Shown piece after piece: positions 1 to 10,407 of a stretch of 64,000 bases of DNA. Each line of letters starts with the position of its first letter. The stretch's first letter is position 1. This stretch comes from Martinezella lusitana (GTDB taxonomy: Bacteria; Pseudomonadota; Alphaproteobacteria; Rhizobiales; Rhizobiaceae), in assembly GCF_010668395.1 (NCBI RefSeq), contig NZ_WUEY01000002.1, positions 62,001 to 126,000 on the forward strand. Reading direction: 5' to 3'. The position numbers and the translations under genes were made by a program. Below the pieces are notes generated by a model, which was given only the letters and a program-made list of their open reading frames with translations, did no database searches and was not told the DNA's origin.

Positions 1-1458
1 CGATTGCGCGTCGGCCTCTTCCCTCTTGAGAATTCCGGCAGAGCGTCCCTGGCGCATCACCAGGATGCGGTCCGACATGCCGAGAACCTCGTCTATTTCG
101 GACGAGATCATGATGACGGTGCCGCCTTCGGCGGCGAAGTCGCAGATGATGCGATAGATCTCGCGCTTGGCACCGACGTCGACGCCGCGCGTCGGCTCGT
201 CCAGCAGCAGCACTTTCGGCTTGCGCAGGAACCACTTGCCGAGCACGACTTTCTGCTGGTTGCCGCCCGAAAGACCGGAAACCGGCATGCTGTCGCGCGC
301 CGCCTTGATCCCGAAGCGCTTGATCATGTCCTGGCTGGCGCTGGCTTCCGCCCGACGGTCCATCGAGAAGCGCGGGCTCATTTCGGGAAGGCTCGCCAGG
401 CAGATATTGTTGCGCACGCTGTCGATGAGATTGAGCCCCGTCAACTTGCGGTCTTCCGTCACGAAGGCGATGCCGTGCTGCATGGCTTCGGCCGGCTTGC
501 GCACGACAATGGGCTGGCCTGAAAGCCTGATCTCGCCGCTCGTCACGGCGTCGACGCCGAAGATGCAGTTGAAGATCTCGGTGCGGCCGGACCCCATGAG
601 GCCGTAGATGCCGAAGATTTCTCCCTTGTGGGCGGTGAAGGAGATGTCGTCGACCTTGCCTTGCGCCGTCAGGCCGGCAACTTCCAGCCCCGGCGTCGCG
701 GTCGGCACGTTCGTCTTGATGTATTCCTCGCCAAGCTCGCGGCCGACGATCATGCGAATGAGGCCGGGCCGGTCGATATCGGCAAGCGCGCCGCTGCCGA
801 CATAGGATCCATCGCGGAAGGCCGTGTAGGAATCGGCAATCTGGAAGATTTCGGACAGCCGGTGCGAGACATAGACGACGCCTTTGCCCTCGGCCTTCAG
901 CCGCTCGATGGTGGCAAACAGCTGCTGCGCTTCCTTTTCGCCGATCGCCGAGGTGGGTTCGTCCATGAAGATCACTTCGGCGTCGTGACTGAGCGCCTTG
1001 GCGATTTCGACCAGCTGAACCTGCGCGACCGAAAGGTTCATCATGAATTGCGTGGCGCGAATATTGAACTCCAGCCGGTCGAGCAGCGCCTGCGCGTTGC
1101 GGTTCATCGTCTTGAAGTCGATGCCGCCGAACCGGGCCGATGGCTCGCGGCCGAGATAGATATTCTCGGCAACCGTCATGTGCGGGATGGGGCTGAGTTC
1201 CTGTTCGATGATGGCGATGCCGGCGGCGAGCGCTTCGGCGGGGCTGGCGTAGTCCACTTCCTTGCCGCGGCGGCGAATGGAGCCGGCATCGCGCTTGTGA
1301 ATGCCCATCAGGATCTTGAGGAAGGTCGACTTGCCCGCACCGTTGCCGCCGCACAGAGCGTGGACGGAGCCGGGCCGCAATTGAAAGCGCCCGTCGCGCA
1401 ATGCAGCGACGCCGCCAAAGGACTTTTTCAGCCCCTCTACTTCAAGCAGGAATTCCAC
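1..1458 (-). CDS. Sugar ABC transporter ATP-binding protein (RbsA/MglA type), 3' end outside the window
   Basis: Cytoplasmic duplicated ATPase that powers monosaccharide import with a binding protein and permease. 486 codons are present and the frame is still open at base 1; the family is about 500 residues, so only the last few residues are missing. The first half has Walker A GGNGAGKS near residue 40 and Walker B VIFMDEPTS near 165. The second half has the degenerate P-loop GLMGSGRT and the signature LSGGNQQK before LLLDEPTRG, the usual carbohydrate-uptake arrangement. The start is a GTG preceded by GGAGG at good spacing. It is transcribed away from the FadR-type regulator at 1831; its partner subunits must lie to the left of the window. 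The sugar cannot be read from the sequence, but the neighbouring operon suggests an acid sugar or its precursor. Confidence 0.9.
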   Translation of the reverse strand, partial: MEFLLEVEGLKKSFGGVAALRDGRFQLRPGSVHALCGGNGAGKSTFLKILMGIHKRDAGSIRRRGKEVDYASPAEALAAGIAIIEQELSPIPHMTVAENIYLGREPSARFGGIDFKTMNRNAQALLDRLEFNIRATQFMMNLSVAQVQLVEIAKALSHDAEVIFMDEPTSAIGEKEAQQLFATIERLKAEGKGVVYVSHRLSEIFQIADSYTAFRDGSYVGSGALADIDRPGLIRMIVGRELGEEYIKTNVPTATPGLEVAGLTAQGKVDDISFTAHKGEIFGIYGLMGSGRTEIFNCIFGVDAVTSGEIRLSGQPIVVRKPAEAMQHGIAFVTEDRKLTGLNLIDSVRNNICLASLPEMSPRFSMDRRAEASASQDMIKRFGIKAARDSMPVSGLSGGNQQKVVLGKWFLRKPKVLLLDEPTRGVDVGAKREIYRIICDFAAEGGTVIMISSEIDEVLGMSDRILVMRQGRSAGILKREEADAQS

Positions 1459-1533
1459 TTTCCCCTCCGCACTCCCGATGCCGAAACAAGCTCTGACGAC
1501 AGAGACGATTGCTGCTCGGCACCAATGTTGACA

Positions 1534-1562
1534 ATATTCGGAGTGCTTTCGACAAATGTCAA
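1534..1562 (-). promoter_or_regulatory. Candidate sigma-70 promoter of the sugar ABC ATPase
   Basis: On the minus strand TTGACA (1562-1557) is followed after 17 bases by GAATAT (1539-1534), about 75 bases before the GTG start. The -35 box is perfect; the -10 box matches only three of six consensus positions. Confidence 0.4.
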
Positions 1563-1759
1563 GCATGCGATTTTGAATTCGCTGCGAGAGGCGGCGAGGC
1601 TGTTAAATCTCGGAGAGTCGCCGACGGGTGGGAGGGGCGGAGCGTCGATCGTGGGGAATGATCGAGGTGACCCCGCTATCGGGGCGGCGAGCGGAAATTC
1701 CAGCCTCATCTCGGACGCTCGGTCTGAAAGGTTTTGAAGCATGCTATGTTGACATTAAG

Positions 1760-1770
1760 TCATATTATGA
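1760..1770. promoter_or_regulatory. Palindrome TCATATTATGA, candidate operator of the FadR-type regulator
   Basis: Perfect 11-base inverted repeat TCATA-T-TATGA, about 60 bases before the regulator's ATG. A 10/11 copy lies at 2567-2577 before the next gene of the same operon. FadR-family regulators usually bind short AT-rich palindromes in their own promoters, so autoregulation is the natural reading. The rest of the 1459-1830 gap holds the divergent promoters and no recognisable gene. Confidence 0.5.
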
Positions 1771-1830
1771 TTTGCTGCGGTCAGCAGGTTTCTCGCTATT
1801 GGTTGCGGGTGGCTAAACAGGGGATTGAGA

Positions 1831-2547
1831 ATGGCGATCAGTGCCCAGGCACGGCAGCGTCTGGCGCAACGGGTCATCGACCAATTGCGCACGCAGATCG
1901 AGACCGGCAAACTTCGGGCAGGCGATCAGCTTCCGACGGAGCCGCGGCTCGAGGCTGCGTTTGGGGTCAGCCGGACCGTCGTGCGCGAGGCGATCGCCGA
2001 TCTGCGAGCAGCCGGGCTGGTCAGGCCGGTTCAGGGGAAGGGCGTATTCGTTTCCGATACGCCCACGAGGCCCGCCCTCATATTGACGCCCGTCGAGATC
2101 AAGACCATTCCCGAGACGCTGGAATTGCTGGAGTTTCGTATGGCGACCGAAGGTGAGGCTGCCGCAATCGCGGCGTATCGCAGGACCGCGGAACAAGAGG
2201 CAGCCATTGCTGCGGCCAACCGGAAGATGGCTGCTCTGATGGAGCAGGGGCTTTCAACCGTCGATGCCGATTTCGAGTTTCACATGGCGGTCGCGGTCGC
2301 GACAAACAACCGCTTCTATGTCGATATACTCAGGCATATCGGCCCGCGCACCATTCCGCGGGGACAGTTTCCGACGCTTCCGGAGGCCAATGATCATGCC
2401 TATCTGGAGAAGGTTCATGCCGAGCATGTCGAGATTCTGGCGGCGATTGTCGATCAGGATCCGGAACGGGCACGCCAGGCGATGCGCGCCCACCTGATGG
2501 CGAGCCAACGGCGCTACCGCCTGCTGGCTGAACTCCAGCCGCAATAA
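1831..2547 (+). CDS. FadR-type GntR-family transcriptional regulator
   Basis: 238-residue one-component repressor or activator. Residues about 10-75 form the winged helix (ALGVSRTVVREA-like recognition segment, here AAFGVSRTVVREA), and residues about 90-225 form an all-helical FCD effector domain that usually binds a metal and an organic acid. The ATG at 1831 is preceded by AGGGGA at suitable spacing; a TTG two codons upstream is less likely. It is the first gene of an acid-sugar operon (dehydratase, KdgD, lactonase), so the likely ligand is a uronate, aldonate or aldarate intermediate. Palindromes at 1760 and 2567 are its candidate operators. Ligand identity is inference. Confidence 0.85.
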   Translation: MAISAQARQRLAQRVIDQLRTQIETGKLRAGDQLPTEPRLEAAFGVSRTVVREAIADLRAAGLVRPVQGKGVFVSDTPTRPALILTPVEIKTIPETLELLEFRMATEGEAAAIAAYRRTAEQEAAIAAANRKMAALMEQGLSTVDADFEFHMAVAVATNNRFYVDILRHIGPRTIPRGQFPTLPEANDHAYLEKVHAEHVEILAAIVDQDPERARQAMRAHLMASQRRYRLLAELQPQ

Positions 2548-2566
2548 GGTTCGACATGCCATTTAA

Positions 2567-2577
2567 TCATAGTATGT
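2567..2577. promoter_or_regulatory. Second copy of the TCATAnTATGA motif, before the dehydratase gene
   Basis: TCATAGTATGT matches the 1760-1770 palindrome at 10 of 11 positions and is followed at once by another short palindrome, TCATATGA (2578-2585). It sits in the 62-base gap between the regulator and the dehydratase, about 33 bases before the GTG start, so it could control an internal promoter. Confidence 0.4.
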
Positions 2578-2609
2578 CATATGATATGGCCGTTTAGGGA
2601 GCGTGGCGG

Positions 2610-4527
<1,918 letters not shown>

Positions 4528-4590
4528 GATTTGCTAGAAGGTTCGCATCATCGCCGGTCACGCCGGTACGATGCTCGAACGAGGTCACGC

Positions 4591-5682
4591 ATGGTTCAAC
4601 CTTCCTTCAGCACAGCGTCTCGCACATTCGTCTATGTCGCCGCCGCTATCGCCGGCACGATCGACATCTACAGCATGGATGAGGCGACTGGCGCGCTCGT
4701 GCGGGTGACCAGCCTGGACGTGGGGCATGCCGTCATGCCGATGGCCGCCAGCCCGGACAGGCGGCATCTCTATGCCGTCATCCGTTCGCAGCCCTACCGG
4801 GTGCTGACGCTGGCGATCGACAGCGCGACCGGCAGGCTCACCCGGGAAGCCTTAGCGGCACTACCCGACAGCATGGCTTATGTTTCGACCGATCCGTCAG
4901 GCAGGTTTCTTTTCACGGCCTCCTATGGCGGCAACCTGGTCACCGTCTTGCCCGTCGACGGGGACGGACGCGTCACCGCCGAAGCCAGCCAGGTGATGCC
5001 CACGGGGCGCAACGCTCATTCGATCGTCAGCGATCGATCGGGACGATATGTCTTCGCCACAAATCTCGGTTCCGACGCGCTGCAGCAGTTCATCTTCGAT
5101 TCCGAGACCGGGATACTGGCGGTGAATGATCCCATGCGGGTCGAGACCGGTCCTGGCTTCGGTCCGCGTCACATAGTCGTATCACCGGACAATGCATCCC
5201 TCTACGTTCTGACGGAACTGACCGGCCATGTCATCCACTATGCCCTCGACGCTGTCACAGGCACTTTGACCGAGATCGCAAGTGTCGCTTCCGTGCCCCC
5301 AGATGCGGGACTGTCTCCCGGCATTCCCCCGTCGGCGGCAAATGCGGCCGATGACGGCAAGCCGAAGGTCTGGGCAGCGGATATCGGCATCACGCCGAAT
5401 GGCAGGTTTCTGTTCACGACTGAGCGAACCACCAGCCGGATAGCACTTTTTCATGTCTCGGAACACGATGGAACGCTGACTTATATCGCGAATTATCCGA
5501 CCGAATTGCAGCCGCGGGGCATCCGTATCGATCCCTCGGGCCGTTTTCTTGTCGCGTCCGGCGAAAAATCCGACAGCTTGTCGGTCTATGCCATCGACCA
5601 GATGGACGGTGCCCTCGGATTGGTCGGCCGATACCCGGTCGATGCGGGCGCGAACTGGATCGAGATCGTGACTTTCATCTGA
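4591..5682 (+). CDS. Lactonase-family seven-bladed beta-propeller protein
   Basis: About 363 residues, the usual length for the YbhE/Pgl-like lactonase family. Blade-like repeats recur through the protein (SPDRRHLYAV, DPSGRFLFTA, DRSGRYVFATN, TPNGRFLFTTE, DPSGRFLVASG). Family members hydrolyse sugar lactones such as 6-phosphogluconolactone or glucaro/galactaro-lactones. In this operon it would open the lactone formed when a uronate is oxidised, feeding KdgD. The chosen ATG has GAGG upstream; the frame is open 20 codons further upstream but without a good start. Substrate is inferred from neighbours. Confidence 0.75.
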   Translation: MVQPSFSTASRTFVYVAAAIAGTIDIYSMDEATGALVRVTSLDVGHAVMPMAASPDRRHLYAVIRSQPYRVLTLAIDSATGRLTREALAALPDSMAYVSTDPSGRFLFTASYGGNLVTVLPVDGDGRVTAEASQVMPTGRNAHSIVSDRSGRYVFATNLGSDALQQFIFDSETGILAVNDPMRVETGPGFGPRHIVVSPDNASLYVLTELTGHVIHYALDAVTGTLTEIASVASVPPDAGLSPGIPPSAANAADDGKPKVWAADIGITPNGRFLFTTERTTSRIALFHVSEHDGTLTYIANYPTELQPRGIRIDPSGRFLVASGEKSDSLSVYAIDQMDGALGLVGRYPVDAGANWIEIVTFI

Positions 5683-5731
5683 AGGAGAGACCGCCGGCGA
5701 CAAGCGTCCAGCGGATGATCGCGCACCGTTC

Positions 5732-7828
5732 CTAGTCGGCTTTTCCCGACAGCCTGGCGATCAGGCTTTCGATCTCGGAGGCGGGAAGGGGCTTGGCGAA
5801 CAGATAGCCCTGAAACATTTCACAGCCGGCTTGTTCGAGGAAGCGCGCTTGCTCTTCCGTTTCTACGCCTTCGGCGACGACTTCCAGCTCCAAAGTTCGG
5901 CCCAGGGATACGATGGCGGAGGTAATCGCCATGTCGCCGGGCTTGTCGGGGATCTCGGCAATGAAGGAGCGGTCGATCTTGAGACGGGAAAGCGGAAAGC
6001 GTCTGAGTGTGCTGAGGCTTGAATAGCCCGTGCCGAAATCGTCGATCGCAAGGCTGACGCCGAGCTTCTTCAGTTCCTGCATGCGCTCGATCGCCCCAGC
6101 GACATCGCGCATGATCAGGCTTTCCGTCAATTCGAGCTCGAGCCATTCTGGATCGAGATTGGCCGACCGCAGCGCCGATGCGACCTGATCCGTCAGCGAA
6201 CTTTCCAGAAACTGCCGTGCCGACACGTTCACCGCGATGCGGAGCGGCGGCAGGCCCCGGTCCTGCCATGCCCGCGCCTGTCGGCAAGCCTTCTGCAAGA
6301 CCATATCGCCGATCGAGACGATCAGCCCCGTTTCCTCGGCCAATGGGATGAAGGCGCCAGGCGGCAATAGACCTTCATCGGGATGCTGCCATCGCACGAG
6401 CGCCTCGACCCCGATCACCTTGCCTGTGCGGATATCTTTCTGCGGCTGATAGTGGAGCAGGAACTCGTCCCGTTCGACCGCGTGGCGCAGTTCTTCGATG
6501 CGTGTGAGCTTGTTGCGCGCGTCTTCGGCCATGGCCGGCGAGAACAGTTGAATGCCGTTGCGCCCGGATTCCTTGACGCGGTAGAGCGCCATGTCGGCGT
6601 TTGCAAACAGCTCCGAAGCCGTAGTGCCGTGCTCGGCAGAGCAGGCCACGCCGATGCTGCAGGTTGTCCGGATGGCGACGCCGGCGATGGTCAAAGGTTC
6701 CGATATCGCTTCAAGGATGGCCTTCAACTTGTCGTGTATGGAATCATGAGCCTGCCGGAGGACAAGGATGAACTCATCGCCGCCGATCCTCGACACAAGC
6801 CCGTCATTTCCAACGCAGGCGGCTATTCTCCGGGCGACCACTTTCAGCAATTCGTCACCGGCCGCATGACCGAGATTGTCGTTCACCAGCTTGAAATTAT
6901 CCAGATCGACGAAGGCGACGGCGAGAGGCACCCCGTCTGTTGCCGCCGTCTCCAACAGACGCCCGAGCTTGCTGTCGAGAAGCGTGCGATTTGGCAGGCC
7001 GGTCAGTGCATCATGCTCGGCCAGATAGGCGATGCGCGCGATATCCCGATGGCGATCAATGGCGATTCCGACCGTTTGCGCTATGCCGGCAAGGAACTCC
7101 GTAAGCCCGGCTTCGTTGCCGTCGGTCTTCGCTACCGCCAGCGTTCCGTGCCTGCCGCCATCTCGCGAGGAAATGGGGAATTCCAGAATCTCGCCGGCAA
7201 TCGGCGCGAGGTGCTCATCACCGAGAATGAAGCTGACTGGCCTTCCGTTCAGCAGCCGCTCAAGTAAAGTGCGCGCTTCCTGGAAAAACAGGTCGAGGTC
7301 GACGCCTCGCGCGACCTCCCGCAGCAGCTTCGTTTGTGCGCTCATCAACTCTTCCGCCCGTTTGCGGGCGGATATATCGCGGGAGGCTCCGACAACGCCG
7401 ATGATGTTGCCGTTCCTGTCTCTCAACGGCACCCGGGACATCATGAGCCAGCCTTCGCCCCTTAGGCGTCGCTCCTCGACGCCCAGGTCGGCTTCGCCGG
7501 TCTCCATGACGCGCCTTTCCACTTCCTCGATCTTGTGGGCATCAGCTAATGGGTGGATTTCCGCGTCCGTCAGGCCAATCAGTTCCTCGACATGCGTGAA
7601 GCCGTTGTTGAGGACGGTGGCCCGGTTCGCAAAGAGGAAGCGGCTGTCTCTGTCCTTGGCATAGATGAAGTCCGGCACATAGTTGATCATCGCCTCGAGC
7701 CATTCGTAGCGCTCGGAGAGGGACTGATATTGGGCCCGGAGTAATTCGAGCATGCTACGACGCTGCCGGTCGTCGCTCTTTTCATCCCCATGCGGTCGCT
7801 TGGGCGATTTACCCGGCTGCTGTGTCAT
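5732..7828 (-). CDS. PAS-GGDEF-EAL cyclic-di-GMP signalling protein
   Basis: 698-residue protein with no obvious membrane segment. After a short charged N-terminus and coiled segment come a PAS domain (about 45-155), a linker with GAF-like character (about 165-260), GGDEF (intact GGDEF at 349-353) and EAL (intact EAL at 475-477, DDFGTGYS further on). Both catalytic signatures are complete, so it could make or degrade c-di-GMP. No RxxD inhibition site sits just before GGDEF. It stands alone between convergent and divergent neighbours. The input signal is unknown; PAS domains of this type may bind small molecules or flavin or heme. Confidence 0.9.
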   Translation of the reverse strand: MTQQPGKSPKRPHGDEKSDDRQRRSMLELLRAQYQSLSERYEWLEAMINYVPDFIYAKDRDSRFLFANRATVLNNGFTHVEELIGLTDAEIHPLADAHKIEEVERRVMETGEADLGVEERRLRGEGWLMMSRVPLRDRNGNIIGVVGASRDISARKRAEELMSAQTKLLREVARGVDLDLFFQEARTLLERLLNGRPVSFILGDEHLAPIAGEILEFPISSRDGGRHGTLAVAKTDGNEAGLTEFLAGIAQTVGIAIDRHRDIARIAYLAEHDALTGLPNRTLLDSKLGRLLETAATDGVPLAVAFVDLDNFKLVNDNLGHAAGDELLKVVARRIAACVGNDGLVSRIGGDEFILVLRQAHDSIHDKLKAILEAISEPLTIAGVAIRTTCSIGVACSAEHGTTASELFANADMALYRVKESGRNGIQLFSPAMAEDARNKLTRIEELRHAVERDEFLLHYQPQKDIRTGKVIGVEALVRWQHPDEGLLPPGAFIPLAEETGLIVSIGDMVLQKACRQARAWQDRGLPPLRIAVNVSARQFLESSLTDQVASALRSANLDPEWLELELTESLIMRDVAGAIERMQELKKLGVSLAIDDFGTGYSSLSTLRRFPLSRLKIDRSFIAEIPDKPGDMAITSAIVSLGRTLELEVVAEGVETEEQARFLEQAGCEMFQGYLFAKPLPASEIESLIARLSGKAD

Positions 7829-8163
7829 CTACATACTCTCACTCGGCGAGCGGACAATATCGGCAGGCAATTATGCAATCATGACGGCGTATCGAGCATC
7901 TTGGCTTCCGAAGCAGACGCGCATGGCTTCTGATCCGACGGCCGGCAGCCTGGCTCATCCATCCGTGTGGATATTGTCATATAATATAATGTATGAATAT
8001 CCGCTCAATCGGGGCGGTAAGATTGTCGCTGCTTTCCCGAGACGGCCGGCGGCGCGGCAGAGCCTTCTTCTGGAGCGGAGAGAGCGGATTGCCTTGCGGG
8101 AAGAGGGCAAAACCGGCTAAAGCCCGGATGGTGGAAATTCAAGAATCGCAAGGATAAATCAGT
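7829..8163. other. Intergenic region between the c-di-GMP protein and the DMT transporter
   Basis: 335 bases holding the divergent promoters. The only marked structure is an AT-rich patch at 7971-8000 in which TCATA (7977-7981) and TATGA (7992-7996) face each other across ten bases. No convincing gene is visible; the short open frames here lack ribosome binding sites. Confidence 0.5.
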
Positions 8164-9078
8164 ATGCGTGCTGGCAAAGCCGTAGCGAACGGCAATCTGG
8201 TGCTTGCCGGCATGCTTTTGATGCTTTTCGGCGACTTTCTGTTCTCGTTGAACGATGCCATGGGCAAATGGCTGGTCGCGAGTTTCTCGGTCGGACAGGT
8301 GCTGGTTATTCGTTCATTCGGTGCGTTCCTTATTCTTGCTCCCATGATCGCGAGACAGGATAAGGCAGCCCTGTTTCGCCTCGAACAGCCCTCGCTGCAG
8401 CTGCTGCGGGTGGTGATGGCGACAGTCGATGTCGCCCTTTTTTACGCCGCGGTCACCTATCTGCCGCTTGCCGACGTTATGACCTTCTATATGGCCGGTC
8501 CGATCTATGTCGCGGCGATCTCGCATTTCTTCCTCGGCGAGAGGATCGGCTGGCGGCGCTGGCTGGCGGTTCTCGTCGGCTTTATCGGTGTATTGATCGC
8601 GCTCAGGCCTTCTGCAGCGATGTTCTCCTGGCCGTCGTTTTTCGGCCTTGGCGGAAGCCTTGCATTCGCGCTGACGCTGGTGCTCGGGCGGCGACTGCGC
8701 CAGACGGGCGACGCAACGCTCGTTGCCTGGCAGACGATTGGCGCGCTTGCGGCCGGATTGGTGCTCAGCATCGGCAATTGGCGATCGGTATCGGTTCTTG
8801 ATATCGGCGCCATGCTGGCGCTCGGCATCGTTGCCGGCAGCGCCCATATGTTGATCACCCGCTCGCTGAAGCTTGCCCCCGCGTCGCTTCTGGCTCCGCT
8901 GCAGTACAGCTTGCTCATCTGGGCGATCGTGCTGGGTTTTGTCTTCTTCGGAGATATTCCGGACGCCCAGATCATCATCGGATCTGTCATCATCGTGCTC
9001 GCCGGCCTTTTCATCTTCCACCGCAAGAATGTCACCGACACGATCCCCAAGGAAGCCGTCGCCCGGGACGGGCACTAG
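8164..9078 (+). CDS. EamA/DMT-superfamily inner-membrane transporter
   Basis: 304-residue integral membrane protein with about ten hydrophobic helices in two homologous halves, typical of EamA permeases that export amino acids, nucleosides or other metabolites. The second half contains the usual APASLLAPLQYS segment and ends in a short charged cytoplasmic tail. AAGGA precedes the ATG. It is followed by a convergent GlxA-type regulator and is probably monocistronic. Substrate unknown. Confidence 0.85.
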   Translation: MRAGKAVANGNLVLAGMLLMLFGDFLFSLNDAMGKWLVASFSVGQVLVIRSFGAFLILAPMIARQDKAALFRLEQPSLQLLRVVMATVDVALFYAAVTYLPLADVMTFYMAGPIYVAAISHFFLGERIGWRRWLAVLVGFIGVLIALRPSAAMFSWPSFFGLGGSLAFALTLVLGRRLRQTGDATLVAWQTIGALAAGLVLSIGNWRSVSVLDIGAMLALGIVAGSAHMLITRSLKLAPASLLAPLQYSLLIWAIVLGFVFFGDIPDAQIIIGSVIIVLAGLFIFHRKNVTDTIPKEAVARDGH

Positions 9079-9169
9079 ACGCGCCGGCGGCCATTCTCCA
9101 GCGAGTAATCTTGCTGCGCTCGTCCGTTGAAGCGCGGATGCGTCGCCTGGCGGCCCTTTCGGGCGATCT

Positions 9170-10234
9170 TCACTTGCTGACTTTCCGCATTTCGCTCGGT
9201 GATGTACCGTATTTCTTGCGATACGCAGTTGCCAGATGGGCGGAATCGGAAAAGCCGGTTTCATGCGCGATGGCTGTGATCGCCAGCGAGCCATTTTCGA
9301 GCAGAAAGCGTGCATAGCGCAGCCTCGTTTCAAGAATGAAATGTTTCGGCGTCATGTCGATATGCGTTTGGAAGAGGCGGGCGAACTGACGTGGCGAAAG
9401 GCCCACGGCGGCGGCTGCCTGTTCCGGTGATACGTCGCGTCCTTTCCGGCTTTCGATGAGCACGATGGCCTTTTGCAGGCGTGCGTCGCTCACATGGCGA
9501 AAGGTCGATGCTCTTTCGTGGTCGAAGACACTCATGCCCTTCGGAGTTGTGAGGGATAGCTGGTGGACGGCCTTCGCCGCGCGGTCTGGTCCGCAATGAT
9601 TGTGGATGAGCTGGGTCATCAGTGACAGGATCGAGGTTCCCCCCGGAACGGTGATGCGCCCCTTGTCGATCAGAAAGTCGTCCCGTGTGGAAAAGGCCTG
9701 GCGCGGGAAGGCAGTTCGGAAATCCTCCGAATGATAGGGATGGACGGCAGCCTTGCGATCGACGAGCAGGCCTTCCTGCGCGAGGATGAACGATCCCGTG
9801 CAGGCCCCGATGATCGTCACGCCGGCGGATGCCGCCACGCGCAGATAGTCACGATGCGAAGCGGGGGCGGCTCTGAGATGCGGCAGCAGGCCGCCAATGG
9901 CGACGACATAGTCGAAATCCGTCGGATTGATATAGGCGGCGTCTGCCTGGACGCGGATGCCGCAGCTCGCCGCAGCGCTATAGCCCGGCTTGCCCATGAT
10001 CGACCAGCGGCAATGAAGCGGCCGCGAATTGTCGCCGAAATCGGCTGCATGACGAAGCGGCTCGATGACGCCCGTCAGCGACATCAGGGGAAAGGTCGGC
10101 CAGAGCAGGATGCCCACCGAAATATCCGGCTTGTGGTCGCGCGCCGAAAGCAGGCGTTCGGCCCACAGGCTGTCCAGCCAGCCGACGTAGTCCATATCCT
10201 TCTGTCCATCCGAAACGCCGGTCTTTTCGTCCAC
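9170..10234 (-). CDS. GlxA-type AraC-family transcriptional regulator
   Basis: About 354 residues. Residues about 45-210 form a DJ-1/PfpI (class I amidotransferase-like) sensor domain with GACTGSFILAQEGLL, where the cysteine occupies the nucleophile elbow. Residues about 245-345 form the two helix-turn-helix AraC domain (SPRQFARLFQTHIDMTPKHFI and AHETGFSDSAHLATAYRKKYGTSP-like segments). The GTG at 10234 is preferred because AAGGGAGAG lies just upstream; an in-frame ATG at 10270 is possible but poorly supported. It is divergent from the amino acid transporter operon at 10408, and relatives often sense nitrogen compounds such as arginine, choline or carnitine. Confidence 0.85.
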   Translation of the reverse strand: MDEKTGVSDGQKDMDYVGWLDSLWAERLLSARDHKPDISVGILLWPTFPLMSLTGVIEPLRHAADFGDNSRPLHCRWSIMGKPGYSAAASCGIRVQADAAYINPTDFDYVVAIGGLLPHLRAAPASHRDYLRVAASAGVTIIGACTGSFILAQEGLLVDRKAAVHPYHSEDFRTAFPRQAFSTRDDFLIDKGRITVPGGTSILSLMTQLIHNHCGPDRAAKAVHQLSLTTPKGMSVFDHERASTFRHVSDARLQKAIVLIESRKGRDVSPEQAAAAVGLSPRQFARLFQTHIDMTPKHFILETRLRYARFLLENGSLAITAIAHETGFSDSAHLATAYRKKYGTSPSEMRKVSK

Positions 10235-10268
10235 AGCACTCTCCCTTGATGGGAAAGCATAGCTTGGC

Positions 10269-10294
10269 ATGTCCGTTTTTAAAAGAAAATGTCC
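10269..10294. promoter_or_regulatory. ATGTCC direct repeats, candidate AraC-type half-sites
   Basis: ATGTCC at 10269-10274 and again at 10289-10294, twenty bases apart, each followed by a T-rich stretch. Direct repeats about two helical turns apart are typical for AraC-family regulators, and this region separates the GlxA-type regulator from the operon it probably controls. Confidence 0.35.
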
Positions 10295-10407
10295 AATTTA
10301 TAAAATCCAACCCGTCGGTTTGGCGGCATTCTTTACGCGTTGAACACAAGCATCCGGACCGCAAAAACAACCGGATCAGGGAACTCTTAACGTCAAGGAT
10401 CTGACAA

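Noticed and set aside
628..1737. A long plus-strand open frame opposite the sugar ABC ATPase
   Set aside because: It is antisense to a gene with complete ABC motifs, its translation has no recognisable domain, and it extends into the promoter region; a shadow of high-GC coding sequence.
7977..7996. TCATA and TATGA arms facing each other before the DMT transporter, similar to the FadR-type palindrome
   Set aside because: The spacing is ten bases instead of one, and the region is simply AT-rich.
8314..9333. A 339-codon minus-strand open frame across the DMT transporter
   Set aside because: The plus-strand frame encodes a clear ten-helix transporter; the antisense translation is highly charged and low in complexity, typical of a shadow.
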